Below are positions 27,443-37,885 of a stretch of DNA of 64,000 bases, one piece after another. The stretch lies in assembly GCA_001051155.2 (NCBI GenBank), contig JYIP02000004.1:4706383-4770382 (forward strand). Reading direction: 5' to 3'. The first letter of the stretch is position 1. The number at the start of each line of letters is the position of its first letter. The position numbers were made by a program, and so were the translations under genes. The notes below the pieces were generated by a model. That model did no database searches. It saw only the letters and a program-made list of their open reading frames with translations, and had not been told where the DNA came from. The DNA comes from Chrysoporthe austroafricana (lineage: Eukaryota; Ascomycota; Sordariomycetes; Diaporthales; Cryphonectriaceae).

Positions 27443-27466
27443 AAGGTTGCCAACCAAGAGAATGTC

Positions 27467-28930
27467 ATGGCTCCCACTCCAGCTACTACCCACGTTCAAC
27501 CTTATGCTGGTCCAACACACTCAGTGGAGGATTCTGGTCCTCCACTGAATGACACTCCGGTCGACACTCAAGCCGTGGACATCGATCCTGTTCAGGCTCC
27601 CGCACAGGCTCCCGAGGCGATAATGGGTTCCCAATACATGCCCACCGCGCTGAACCCCCAGAACGTCACTCCCAACGATAACGTGGCTCCTGCTGGGCCT
27701 TCGGGGCTTGGTGGTGGCAGTCAGGCCACCAGCAATGTACAGACAGGCACTTCCTATGCGCATACTCAGATCCAGACTCTTCCTGCACCAGCTCTCGACT
27801 ACCAGCATGTCTCCGAGAGTCAAGAGCATGTGGCTGACCAAGTCTCTTTGATGACTACTGGTCTTCCAAATCCGAACTTGAGCACAGCTGTGCGGGCCTT
27901 TGACTCGCAGGCTGCTATGGAGTATCACGAGGGCCCGGTGCACGTGGCTGCGCCGAACCCTCCGACTATCACTGATTCTCGGAATTTGGGAGGATCTATT
28001 CTAGCCTTCGATTCTCAGGCTGCCATCGAGAATCAAGAGCACATCGCTGCACCAGGTTCTTCGACGACCACGAATGTCCTCAATATGGGAACAAGTGGGC
28101 CAGCAGTCGATTCGCAGACTGCCGTCGAGTATCAAGAGCAAGTGGCTGCGCCAGTCCCTCCCGTCATTGATTCTCCTCCGAACCAGGAGGCCACAGAACT
28201 GGCCCGAGGGACAAATGATGCACCGACATCTGATATTCGCGATCTAGGTTTGCCCGTAACGGCTCCAGTTATCGATCCCAGGCTAGACACAAGTGTCGAC
28301 ACAATGCCTCCACCACAAGCTGCTCTCGAGAATCCCGGAGACTCAAGCCTGCCCATGGTTGCCGCCGCTGTCCCAGATCCTGTCTTGGCGTCTTCATCGC
28401 TTGATCGGGACACAACAATTGTTGCCCCGTCCAGCCCGCAGAATGCGCAGCCACCAAGCATCAATCTGGGCGCTGAGCCACAGACGACGGGCACTAGTTC
28501 AACTAGCCCATGGCGCGCCGAGTCGCAGTCCTCAACACCTGGAGCCGCTCTCATTGTCATTGCAGACGCTAACCCGTCAACTGCTGGCTCCAAGCGAGGC
28601 ATCCTCCATGAGCGCAATCAGGACGATTCAGATGATATTTGGAGAGATGAATTGAGGCGTCAGCGTATCAAGCGACGGTTTCTGGACGATGGCGCAATTG
28701 CAAGCGCTCAAGTTCAGAACAACACGGTCGGGGACCTCTCAGTATCGGGGACTCTATCTCAGGTCACTCCATCCCGCATTTCAATCACGAGAACGTCGGT
28801 TCAAGCCATCCCAGTCCAAAACACCGCAGGTCCAAGCACTCCTGCTTCCAATGTCACAGGCCAGGTTACGGCAATCGACTTGAATACGCCGGTCGTAGAT
28901 GCTCATGCTCCAGCTCCAGCTCCAGCTCCA

Positions 28931-28983
<53 letters not shown>

Positions 28984-29473
28984 CAACACTGCAGGTCAAG
29001 TTGCTGCAGATGCAGGGATCGATCTGGACACGCCGGTCGCCGATGCTACGAACGCAGGCCCAACGGTTGAAGATATGCCGAATGCAGACGCTCCTTCTGA
29101 AGATGATTTGCCCGATTACACTTCGCACGAGGATGAGGCTATGCACGATGAGCCACAGGCCGGAAGTAGTGGGGTGCCCGAGAGCAGTGCAACTCAGGGG
29201 GGCCATGTGCCCATGCCCGAGTGGATACGAGAAGCCCTCCGGAAATCAGGCAAGAAGGAGGCACTTCGGACAGCAAGGCGACAGCCTATGCATAGGGCTA
29301 CAATTGGTGACCTCTCTGTCAACGGCGGCTATGAATCTGATCACGAGGGTGGCAGAATCCCGAAAAAGCCAGCCAAAGATAGGAGGGCCAAAAAGCTTGC
29401 CTCAAGGTCCAACAGGACGACGGCCTCCTCACGGTCCAATAGGACAGCCTCTGAGTTCGATGCCAAAGACTAA
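27467..29473 (+). CDS. Unknown disordered repeat protein (second of two same-frame ORFs)
   Basis: I do not recognise this 668-residue protein. It is low in complexity and rich in Pro, Ala, Thr, Ser, Asp and Gln, with no predicted globular fold. Residues about 110-250 contain three to four imperfect repeats of about 36 residues with the core FDSQAA-E-QE--AAP (for example FDSQAAMEYHE, FDSQAAIENQE, VDSQTAVEYQE). A Pro-Ala dipeptide run is encoded by a hexamer minisatellite at about 28906-28983. The C-terminus is basic and Ser/Arg-rich (KKPAKDRRAKKLASRSNR), a possible nuclear signal. The first ATG is eight codons after the TAG of the previous ORF and in the same frame. A GACTAAC branch-like string overlaps its stop and TACAG follows 35 nt later, so the 3' end could be spliced further. 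Whether it is translated independently is not shown by the sequence. Confidence 0.6.
28906..28983 (+). repeat. Coding hexamer minisatellite (GCTCCA/GCTCCT) encoding Ala-Pro
   Basis: About thirteen GCTCC(A/T) hexamers, the first block mostly CCA and the second CCT, inside the 668-codon ORF. It encodes an alternating Ala-Pro stretch and is likely to vary in length. Confidence 0.9.
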
Positions 29474-30763
29474 CGAGACAATTGATTAATCCTTCGTACA
29501 GGAGCAGCGAGGAAATAAATCCGCCTATGTCGAATCCATGGTTCAGGTTCTTGAGAGGTGTCATCAGCGAGAGTGCTTCCACATCTGGCTCACATTTGTG
29601 GAGAAATCGGACCTGAGGTCGGACGACTTTAACGAGGCATAGAACTTGTTCAATGAGGCTCCATGGGAACATAGGACTGCTAACAATACGGCCATCACTT
29701 ACAGCTAGGTCCTCTCGCTTCTTGAGGAATACAGCCAGGCAAGTCTGGCAGCATGGCTTGCAGAAATTCGAACGTACACTAAGACGAGATGGACGTTCCG
29801 GAAGCCCTCGAGACAATTGTTGAAGACCACAAGAGCGAGGCAGAAGGCTATATGGCGGAGAGAGAAGGCATCGATCCATACGACAAGACGGACCAGACTG
29901 AGAGCATCCGTAGATCACCTTTCCCGACAACGCGAAAACCCCGATATGTGCGAATACACCACGCACCCCATAATGAGTGCTGCCACCGGTCTGGCACGCA
30001 CCTATTCAATTGTTTGAGTCTGTCAACAATATTCAATCATTATTAATGTCGAAGGATGTCTCTTCTCCAATATAGCATTGCTCGCGCGGAGAAAGATATG
30101 CGGAACTCGTATGCCTGTGGTGTACTAAACCTTGTCCACCCTATCCGTCTAGTTTTGGAAGACTTCGACACCCCCACCACAATCGTCTCAACCTGAATTT
30201 TTCGTGTGAGTGACGATCTATGGAAGCCCTCTTTCAGAGGCTACGAGAGCTCATATCTGTACAGTACATCTCCCACCCGTGGAAAGGGCTGTTTACGGTG
30301 CTGACTTGTACATCTATACATCCAGGCGAAAATGTTTCGAAGTCCACAGCGCTGAGTCTAGATGCTCAGAATCATTACGATAATTATCAGTCATGCAACA
30401 ATACGGCGCATTGTTCAAATGTGTAACGGTCTCTTGAGGCAAGTATTGTGGAAGGAATCACCAACATTTGCAGCACAATACACACCGGAAGAAAAACGGA
30501 AGAAGCAAAGGGGGAAGGACTCAAGAGGGCAGAGAGGACGAGAGGGGAAGAGAAAAGTGAGGGCGATCGACAGAATGAAATGACCTCAAATACTGACGAT
30601 GGCCAACACGTCGGCTACCAAAGGGATCGGGAGGAGGTGGTCCCCAAGTAAGTCCAAAGCCGCGGGCAAGCTAACTTGTCCTCTCCCATTTAGACACCGA
30701 CCCTCTCAGCAACGATTGAAATCGCTCGAAACTCTATAGTCACGGGTCACACCTGCTGCTTCC
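29474..30763. other. Gene-free region with coding-like fragments
   Basis: After a TACAG acceptor-like site near 29500 come stretches that look protein-coding in different frames. Examples are SAYVESMVQVLERCHQRE from about 29522 and EALETIVEDHKSEAEGYMAE from about 29802. No single frame or convincing intron set links them. They may be exons of an unmodelled gene, or a decayed gene. Beyond 30.05 kb nothing is evident. Confidence 0.3.
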
Positions 30764-30857
30764 AGCAGGCAGGATCCATAGCCCACCAAGGTCCGCAAAG
30801 ACAACGGCCATCCAAGGTCTCTGTACTAGGAATGGTAGGGTTTTCGTCCACATCGTG

Positions 30858-30897
<40 letters not shown>

Positions 30898-31258
30898 TTT
30901 TTGTTTGTCCTATCCCAGGGGGAGCCAGGTTGATCTCCCTTCTTAATGCTGAAGAAACCAGGTGAGTGATATCCTCTCCTACCCAATTGCCCCTGAAACC
31001 CCCGTCCCTCCCCCTCCCCCTCTCCCGACTTATCTTCCAACGGCTAACTACACTTTATAGATTTTATAGATCTCATCTTGCGACAGTCCTGCATGGGAAC
31101 CAGGTTTTACACCCGCCACTCAGCCCTGGCGATAGGAAAAATAGATTTCACATGTGTGCTCGCAATGTGGACGAAAAACCTACCATTCCTAGCACAGAGA
31201 CCGGTGGCCGTTGATCGCGGAAAGCTTGTGGTAAGTGGCCGTGAAAGATCCTGCCTGG
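30764..31258. repeat. Fold-back structure: ~140-155-bp imperfect inverted repeats
   Basis: The left arm (about 30764-30920) and right arm (about 31121-31258) are inverted copies. The best block, 30802-30864 against the complement of 31154-31213, shares CAACGGCCA, TCTCTGT, CTAGGAATGGTAGG, TTTTCGTCCACAT and GAGCACAC with few substitutions, mostly transitions. Outer blocks share CAGGCAGGATC; inner blocks share TTTTCCTATC and CCAGGG. The arms flank about 200 bp, and the left arm carries an (AC)17 insertion. It may be a fold-back/MITE-like element or two opposed copies of a dispersed repeat; no target-site duplication could be fixed. Confidence 0.65.
30860..30893. repeat. (AC)17 microsatellite
   Basis: A pure AC dinucleotide run within the left arm of the fold-back repeat. 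The right arm has only ACACATGTG at the matching place, so this expansion arose in one copy. Confidence 0.95.
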
Positions 31259-31545
31259 CGATTCGAAACTGGAGCGGCAGCCCCCCCTGACCTGGCGAGT
31301 GGTCAAGAGTTCGTTGCTGGGAGGTTTGATGTCTGGGTGGGCAGAGGCAGGGAGGCAGCTTGTGGCGATGGCCTGGGGCTTTCTCCGTTTTGGTTCTCCG
31401 AGGTAGTCATCACGGCTTCAGTGTTCGTATGGTCAGTCTGTCGGTCGATACACGAGGAATGCAGTCGGAGTGTTGATGCAGCAGCCTGCAAGTGTTATAA
31501 TACCTAGGTCTCGAGGTTGCAGTGTTGGTATGACGGGGCGAAACG

Positions 31546-31583
<38 letters not shown>

Positions 31584-32712
31584 AAACGAGGTCAGGAGCA
31601 ACTATCAACCCCCAGGCAGACCTAACTGGACATGAACTTCGGGCCTGATCCGCAAATACATTAGGTTTCCCATTGATATACTCGGTGGCGCAGGGAGTTC
31701 GTGTTCGCAGCTGCTCGGATAATGCACCCACTTGATTCGTCCCGCGCCTGCGTTTTTCTGCGTCCACTGCATCGTCTCTGCAAGCCTTCCCTGACTTCAT
31801 ATCGATGTGTGTGTGTGGGTGAGCAAAACAGTACAACAGCCTAATATACTTACGGGCTCTCCTATGACAAGAGACGGGGAAAGAAAGAAAAAAGTAAAAG
31901 GGAGAAAAACAAAAAAAGAGGAGAGAGAGGGAGGAAGGGAGGGAGACGAAGAGGCTGTTGACGAGTCGTGGCGATGATGAGATCTCAGGGGCACTGAGGA
32001 AAACCCGGCAGCGGCCCAGGGGTCTAGAACTCTTGAGTTCTTGAGTCGTGCCGTCACAAAAGCAAGTACCCGATGATCCGTCTTCGTGGCGGCGGCGGCG
32101 CCCTTGACCCCTGAAATCGGCGCGTTCAGAGACATACATGCCCTGTCTCGTTTACAGGCCTCCTTTCTTCAACACACCTCAGCGGCGGTGCAGGGTCTGT
32201 GCCTATCAGGCGGGAGCCACACGTGCTATTTCATGGCTCTACTGACTAGATACAATGAATTGGCAGACTTTGGTCTCTGGGCGCCAGCTGGGAAGACCTG
32301 CCCCGATTGATACGGGGCCTGGCTTAAATACAGTACTGGCAGGCCATAACATAGTAGTCTCCCTCTGGACGGCGAGCTCTTCCGCCAGGTTTCAGTGCTC
32401 TGTGGACAGGGACGTGTCGATATATTACCTGGAATATCTGGCCACCTGCCTACTCCAGTCAGTATCTTGGACCAGTCTCAGACTATCGGGCTACCACGCG
32501 CACCAGGACTTTAACCGTGGAATGCAGAGCAGCCAGCCCAGGGGTACGCGTCAGTTTCGCCCTGCCATCCCATCCCTTCCCTCGCAGTGGGATGGGTGGG
32601 TCCGTCACCCCTGGCCGTCGCCGCAAGCAGTCGTCCTGTTTTAAAGCGTCTGGCGCCCACCCGGCGCAGCCATGATGGTGTTGATCCGACAAAAAGCCCA
32701 AGACGCGCCGCC
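31259..32712. other. Gene-free region with poly(A) tract
   Basis: About 1.45 kb without a supportable gene, between the fold-back repeat and the glycosyltransferase-like gene. It contains a pure A36 tract at 31546-31581 and purine-rich sequence at about 31.87-31.95 kb. Frames of up to 211 codons on the minus strand are poly-Phe/Ser readings of these tracts. The right end should hold the promoter of the next gene. Confidence 0.5.
31546..31581. repeat. A36 homopolymer tract
   Basis: Thirty-six consecutive A on the plus strand. It could be the tail of a retroposed sequence, but no element end or target-site duplication was identified next to it. Confidence 0.9.
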
Positions 32713-34243
32713 ATGTATCGCCCTGTCCTTGGAGTCGGTTTCCTCTCCAGGCGGTCTCTGATCGCCACAGCCCTGACCATCTGCATCATATGGGCGATAC
32801 GTTACCGAGGGCCCGAACTTGAAACCATCCGCGACTTTGCACACCTGGGCGGGGCCGGTGGAGATGGTTGGATGACCCAGAGGCAGTTCGTCAGGCGAGC
32901 CCTCGAGGACGACATCTACGTCAAGGAGTACAACGGCACAGCGGTGCGGAACCTGTGCAGCAACGCACAATGGCAGGAAGGCATCGCCATATCCTGCGAC
33001 GAGATCGCAGGTGGCATAGGCAATCTGAAGATGAGGCTGCTCGGCTGCGCAAGATACGCCATCGAAGCGGGAGGTACGGGAAGAAGCAGCGGCGACATCA
33101 GTCCCCGAGAGAAGATGGCCTGCTGCTGACACGGCACCGCTAGCTATGTTGATAAGCCCCGTGATACATCCGAGGCAGGGCTTTGAGAAGATGGACAAGA
33201 GCTTCGGGTGGGACGTCGACCTGTCGCTGGACTATGTGTTCGATAGCGAGCACTTTTACAGGACCCTGGCACAAGACTGCCCACAGCTGCAGATCGTGAA
33301 CGACACCGACCCGGCTCTCAACATACCGCCGAAGAAGGACGCTTACAAGCTTAGGCCCAACACGCTGGTCCAGACAACCATGGGCGAGCACGTGGTCACG
33401 AACCCAAAAGGCTGGAGATCAGCCTTCGACAGGTGGGTGGAAGCAAAACATGTGAGGAAGTATGGGTTGCCCTTGTCTGCGCAGCGTCCGATACGCATCA
33501 GTTTCGACGAATGGGTACAGTTCTCCTGGCCCAACGCCTACGACGGCGACGAGTTCAAGAACGACTGGGGCCACGCAGCTCGGATCAGGCGAGACATTCG
33601 GGAACTGTCTGCTCGTGCGCTTTACAGACTATACAAGAAGATTGGCTGCAGGCAGAGCCCGCATGCCCCGTCAAAAAATTGTTTTCTCGGCGCCCACATC
33701 CGGACGGAAGCGGACGCCAAAGTCGAGGGCTGGGACACGTACGAGACCCAGATGCAGCATGCGCGGGAGCAGCTGTCGACCCACAACCTCAGCGTCCTCT
33801 ACGTGGCTACCGGGACGGCAAGCGATGTTGACAAGCTGAAGGCCGACCTCAAGGATCTCAAGGTCCGGGTGAATGAGACTTACGAAGCTGACATTCAGGT
33901 CCTGCAGAAGTGGGATCTTCTCGACGTGGAGGACATGATGATCATGGACGCTTTCACATGGGATCAGATGGCTCTTGTGGACATGGACATCATGCTGAGG
34001 GCGAGTCGCTTCGAGGGCATCTGGGAGAGCAGTTGGACATGGATGATCGCCCTCAAGCGGCATGAATGGAGCGAGGACCAGGATCCATATTCTCACGATG
34101 TCACCTTCGAGGATGGGCTCAGCAAGTAAGTGAAGCCCAGAAGCACCATCTATCTCGACCACGTGACGCGATGCTGATCTAATTGTAGAATTTATGGTTG
34201 GGCGGGCATGCAGCCTTTCATACCGCCCACTATGTACTTATAA
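32713..34243 (+). CDS. Type II membrane O-fucosyltransferase-like glycosyltransferase
   Basis: Probably a Golgi/ER glycosyltransferase-like protein of the fungal group related to GDP-fucose O-fucosyltransferases; donor and acceptor are not known. Three exons: 32713-33073, 33144-34125 and 34189-34243, giving 465 residues. A short cytosolic N-terminus is followed by one membrane anchor (about 13-30, SLIATALTICIIWAI). The lumenal part starts with CDEIAGGIGNLKMRLLGCARYAIEAGA, the nucleotide-sugar-fold entry typical of this group, spliced to MLISPVIHP. Later come the conserved GAHIRTEADAKVEGW block, corresponding to the catalytic Arg region of O-fucosyltransferases, and SRFEGIWESSWTWMIALKRH near the end. 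Intron 1 (70 bp) has a CTGAC branch and restores the frame exactly. The terminal exon is inferred from GTAAGT and family endings such as KIYG; the shorter reading would stop at 34129. Confidence 0.68.
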
Positions 34244-35806
34244 CCTCGAGGCGTATCGAGTTCATCTGAAACTGGCGTTAGTCCTGACTAGACGTGTTCT
34301 GGAGTTAACAGGGGGGAATACGGCATATATCTTTTGGATCAAATAACTCCTTCAACAGTTCAAACATATCTCTACCCACGCACACCTCTTATTGGGCCCC
34401 TCTCCTGCTTCAAGGACTGCATGTGGCATCGCTGGGTCCGGTCTTCAACGTTAAATTTTATATTGTCATGGCCTACTACCCAACTGAGATACTAGCCCTG
34501 CCACACTGAAGCGAGACTCAAAGTGCTAACAGAGTTGTATGAGGGATTAGCCTGCGAGATAGAGCCACCGACGCGGGCAACTACATATCCGGCCGAACAA
34601 CGAAAGTAGAATGTCGCGTGTTCCTGCTGCCCGGCAGTCTCAGTACGGTGCATACTCATACAGGAGAAGGAAACCGACGACACAAGATGCGGCAAGTGCA
34701 GAATCTCCGTCGTCACAAGTCTATCCCCAAGAGATCTAGCTTCTGACAAGTTTCTGCTGATTCAAGGGAGCCAGCCAGACCTGTTCAGATACGATGCCGT
34801 AGCTGGTCTCGGCATCCACCTGTGCCTACCGCCCTGGTGACTCGGCGTTGTTTTGTTCTGCCATCCGCGCTGTAAAAATTCTATGCTGTATCAAAATTTT
34901 GCACACAGGTGTAACGACGAGATAGCCGCTTTATCTTGCCTTCAGGCTTCAGGGTAGTTAGCGTGCTTCTTCTCGGTAGACCGTACATATGCAGGGCACA
35001 AGCGCCAAGCATAAGACCTAGTACCAGCTGAAAAAACGACTGCTTCAGCTCTAATCAGCGTAGGTCGAACACGCGGTGCGTCTGTCAACGTAGCCAAGCC
35101 AGTGCTAAAACTCGAGTTGGGTTCGTACCAGCATTGGTGGCTACGAAGCATGGAGTTGTGGTCACGAGCACAATACAGGGAATCTGGATCTTAAGAGCTC
35201 TGTTCTAGCTCAACGCGTCGTCAATTGACATCCCAAACTCCGTCTTGGTGTCACATCAGAAAGAAATTTTGTCAATAAAGGAGTGGAATGCCGTCGACAT
35301 GTTACGTCCGTCAGTCCGCCAAAATTCGCGTCGTGTTTGACTTCGATTGTTCACCCAGGCAAATTTTACATTTATAACGCGCAGCACTACAAGGTAGCTA
35401 CCCACTTACACCCGTCCGCCGTGCAAGACATTGCGATGCTGCGGAAATGAGGGACGGTGGTGGTGCGTGAAAAGAGTTGATCAGACTCGGAACTTTATCC
35501 TCCTCAACCAATCTGCCTACAAATATCGGGACTTAGGAACTATCGGGCCGTATGACTGGCCGCCGGCTCCCAAGTTCAAGCCCCCGTGTCGAGGGCAGTG
35601 GGCTCTTCTTGACGCCCTATCCTATCCTCGCCATGCATTTTCCTATGCTAGTGCATCTTGATAGCGGAGGTGGCTGTCGAATTGGTACTAACGTGCATTT
35701 GCCACCCTGCTTCATCGGCTATTGCAGCTCAATAATTCAAAACTAAATTGATCTCTTGTCCGATTCCATGCCTATACGTCTCTTTACTAGGGCCTACACC
35801 AACACG
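34244..35806. other. Intergenic region
   Basis: About 1.56 kb with no frame above about 85 codons and no repeat or RNA gene seen. Base composition is close to balanced. It lies between the 3' end of the glycosyltransferase-like gene and the start of the hydrolase, both on the plus strand. Confidence 0.5.
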
Positions 35807-36986
35807 ATGGCTTCCTCAGCACTGTCCATTGTCTCGGGGACCCTCGCATTGGTGGCTACCGTCTTAGGCATCGGATCTATAGGCGGCGAGGGCGGTGTGA
35901 TCGACACAAGCCCTCAGCCATTCGATCTCAACGGCTCGAATTTCACGTATCCATATCCTGTGCACGTTTACAACTTCACTAGCCAGTTCCAGCACCTCCA
36001 AATGGCTCTCATGGACGTCGCGCCCGCGTCCAGTGAGACCCCCAACGGGCAGGTTGCGGTCATGCTCCACGGCAAGAACTTCTGCGGGCCGACCTGGATT
36101 CAGACCATCAACAACCTCACTGCGCATGGCTACCGCGTGGTGGCCGTTGAGCAGGTGGGGTACTGCAAATCCACAAAGCCTGAGATCTTCCAGTTCAGCC
36201 TTCAGGACTACGCCCTCAACACCGCCAGTCTGCTTAACGCACTGGGCGTCTTCGAATATACCGTAATTGGTCACTCCCTGGGAGGAATGCTGGCGGCCAG
36301 GTACGCCATGATGTACCCTAGCAACATCACGGAGGCAAACCGTCTGTCATGCGGGAGATTTCTTGACGCTCTCCTAGCTTGTCCTGGTCGACCCTATGGG
36401 TCTTGAGGACTGGCTCGCCGCTGGCGTTCCGTATCCCAGCCTCTATTACGATTGAGAGCAAGAGAACAGTACCACCTGGCAGTCCATTATGGAATATGAG
36501 TTGGGGACCTACTATGTCGACGAGTGGCAGTCATCCTATGATGAATGGGTAACGATGGTGAACAACATATACCATGGCAGCCAGAGGCACAACTACCTCC
36601 TCAGCCAGGCCCGGATTGTGGATATGGTTCTTACCCAGCCGATCGTCTATGATCTCGACCTCATATCCCCCCGGACCCTGCTGATCATCGGCGACAAGGG
36701 TGAGCGCCACACGCTAACTCTTCCAACCCCTCCATACTACTTTATTGCCGGGCAAACTACTCCCTAACACAGAGTATTGATAGACAATACCGCCGTTGGC
36801 AAGACGTGGTCACCTCCTACCGTGGCGGCAAAACTAGGCAACTACAGCGTTCTCGGGCCAGAGGCTGCGGCTCAGATCCCCAACTGTACGCTGATACAGT
36901 TCCCAGACCTGGGACATGCGCCATTCCTGGAAGATCCGAATGGATTCCATGAGGTGCTCTTTGGCTGGTTGAGCTGGCAAACATGA
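35807..36986 (+). pseudogene. Secreted alpha/beta hydrolase interrupted by an in-frame TGA
   Basis: An alpha/beta-fold hydrolase with the motif order of fungal epoxide-hydrolase/lipase-like proteins. Exons 35807-36334, 36378-36699 and 36784-36986 would give 351 codons including the last stop. A hydrophobic N-terminus (ALSIVSGTLALVATVLG) suggests secretion. The oxyanion region is MLHGKNFCGPTW, the nucleophile Ser157 is in IGHSLGG, and DPMGLEDW follows. The acidic residue lies in LLIIGDKDNTAVG and the catalytic His in FPDLGHAP. TGA at 36453-36455 interrupts an otherwise open frame after SLYYD; the frame continues with conserved-looking sequence (NNIYHGSQRHNYLLSQAR). Intron 1 (43 bp) must start with GC rather than GT to join TE to LVLVDP. 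All catalytic positions survive, so the break is recent, or a sequencing error, or recoded. An upstream ATG at 35756 is in frame. Confidence 0.75.
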
Positions 36987-37885
36987 GGGATAGAGACCGT
37001 TACCTGCATAGATACTGCCGGTCTGTGACCTCTTAGTTGGAGTCAGCTTAGGCATTCATCTAGCTGGCATCATTGACCCATAGAGTGTATGTTCACGATC
37101 AGCACTGGTCGCAATAGATGCACTCAACTCCCACGGAGCCATGATCGCATGATGGTGATTCCATCCTCGAAGATGTCGACCCCCGGCCAGCAGATAATCC
37201 GCTCTATTCCGTACTCCTGCGGAGTAAATTAACATGATAAATCTGCGTACGACGTGAAGTGTCTTCTTGTGGGGCTAACGTGGAAGATCTAGCAGGTATC
37301 GAAGCTAGCTGCGGGTTCTGCCAGTATGGAGGGACTGCAGATGCTTTTCCCGAAAAGACCGTCGTGTGCGCTGGCTCAGCCGTTGTCGCTAGCGCTGCCC
37401 GGGCGGTTGACGGCAGTGCTGGTTGATGAAGGAGCAGGGGAATCGGTCAATTGCTGGGGCGCCCTCATATGAACAAGGCGTTTAGCCCATAACGTAAGGA
37501 CTAATAACCGCACTCCGCAATCGTTCGGTGCGGCCTGTTTTTTGAGATGGGGGCCAGGACGCCGAGAGGGCGTCATGCAAGGGACGGGACCAGGAAAGCA
37601 AACGCGGATTGGAATGACGACACGACTTTCTGCGACTCGTTCATGACGACACAGTCTGCTAGACCGTACCAGCCACGGCGGGCGGCGATGGTAGGAAGGG
37701 GGAGGACGGCCAGCTGAAAACGTAGCTCGCAGCAGAATCGACATGACGCTTCAAATACGGTTGGCTCATCCTGTCGCGGCGTTCCAACTGCGTTCTATCC
37801 GGGTCTCAACTCTCCGCAGGATACCGAACAACACTAATACAGTACCACTGTTGACCGGAGATTTTTAGGTGATACAATCGTCAAA
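36987..37885. other. Intergenic region
   Basis: About 900 bp between two plus-strand genes. A 122-codon minus-strand frame (37376-37744) has no recognisable feature. It should contain the hydrolase 3' flank and the promoter of the DUF3140 gene. Confidence 0.5.

Noticed and set aside
30764..31258. RIP signature as explanation for divergence of the inverted arms
   Set aside because: Most differences are transitions, but at least one transversion and an indel are present and the sequence is not AT-enriched, so RIP cannot be claimed.
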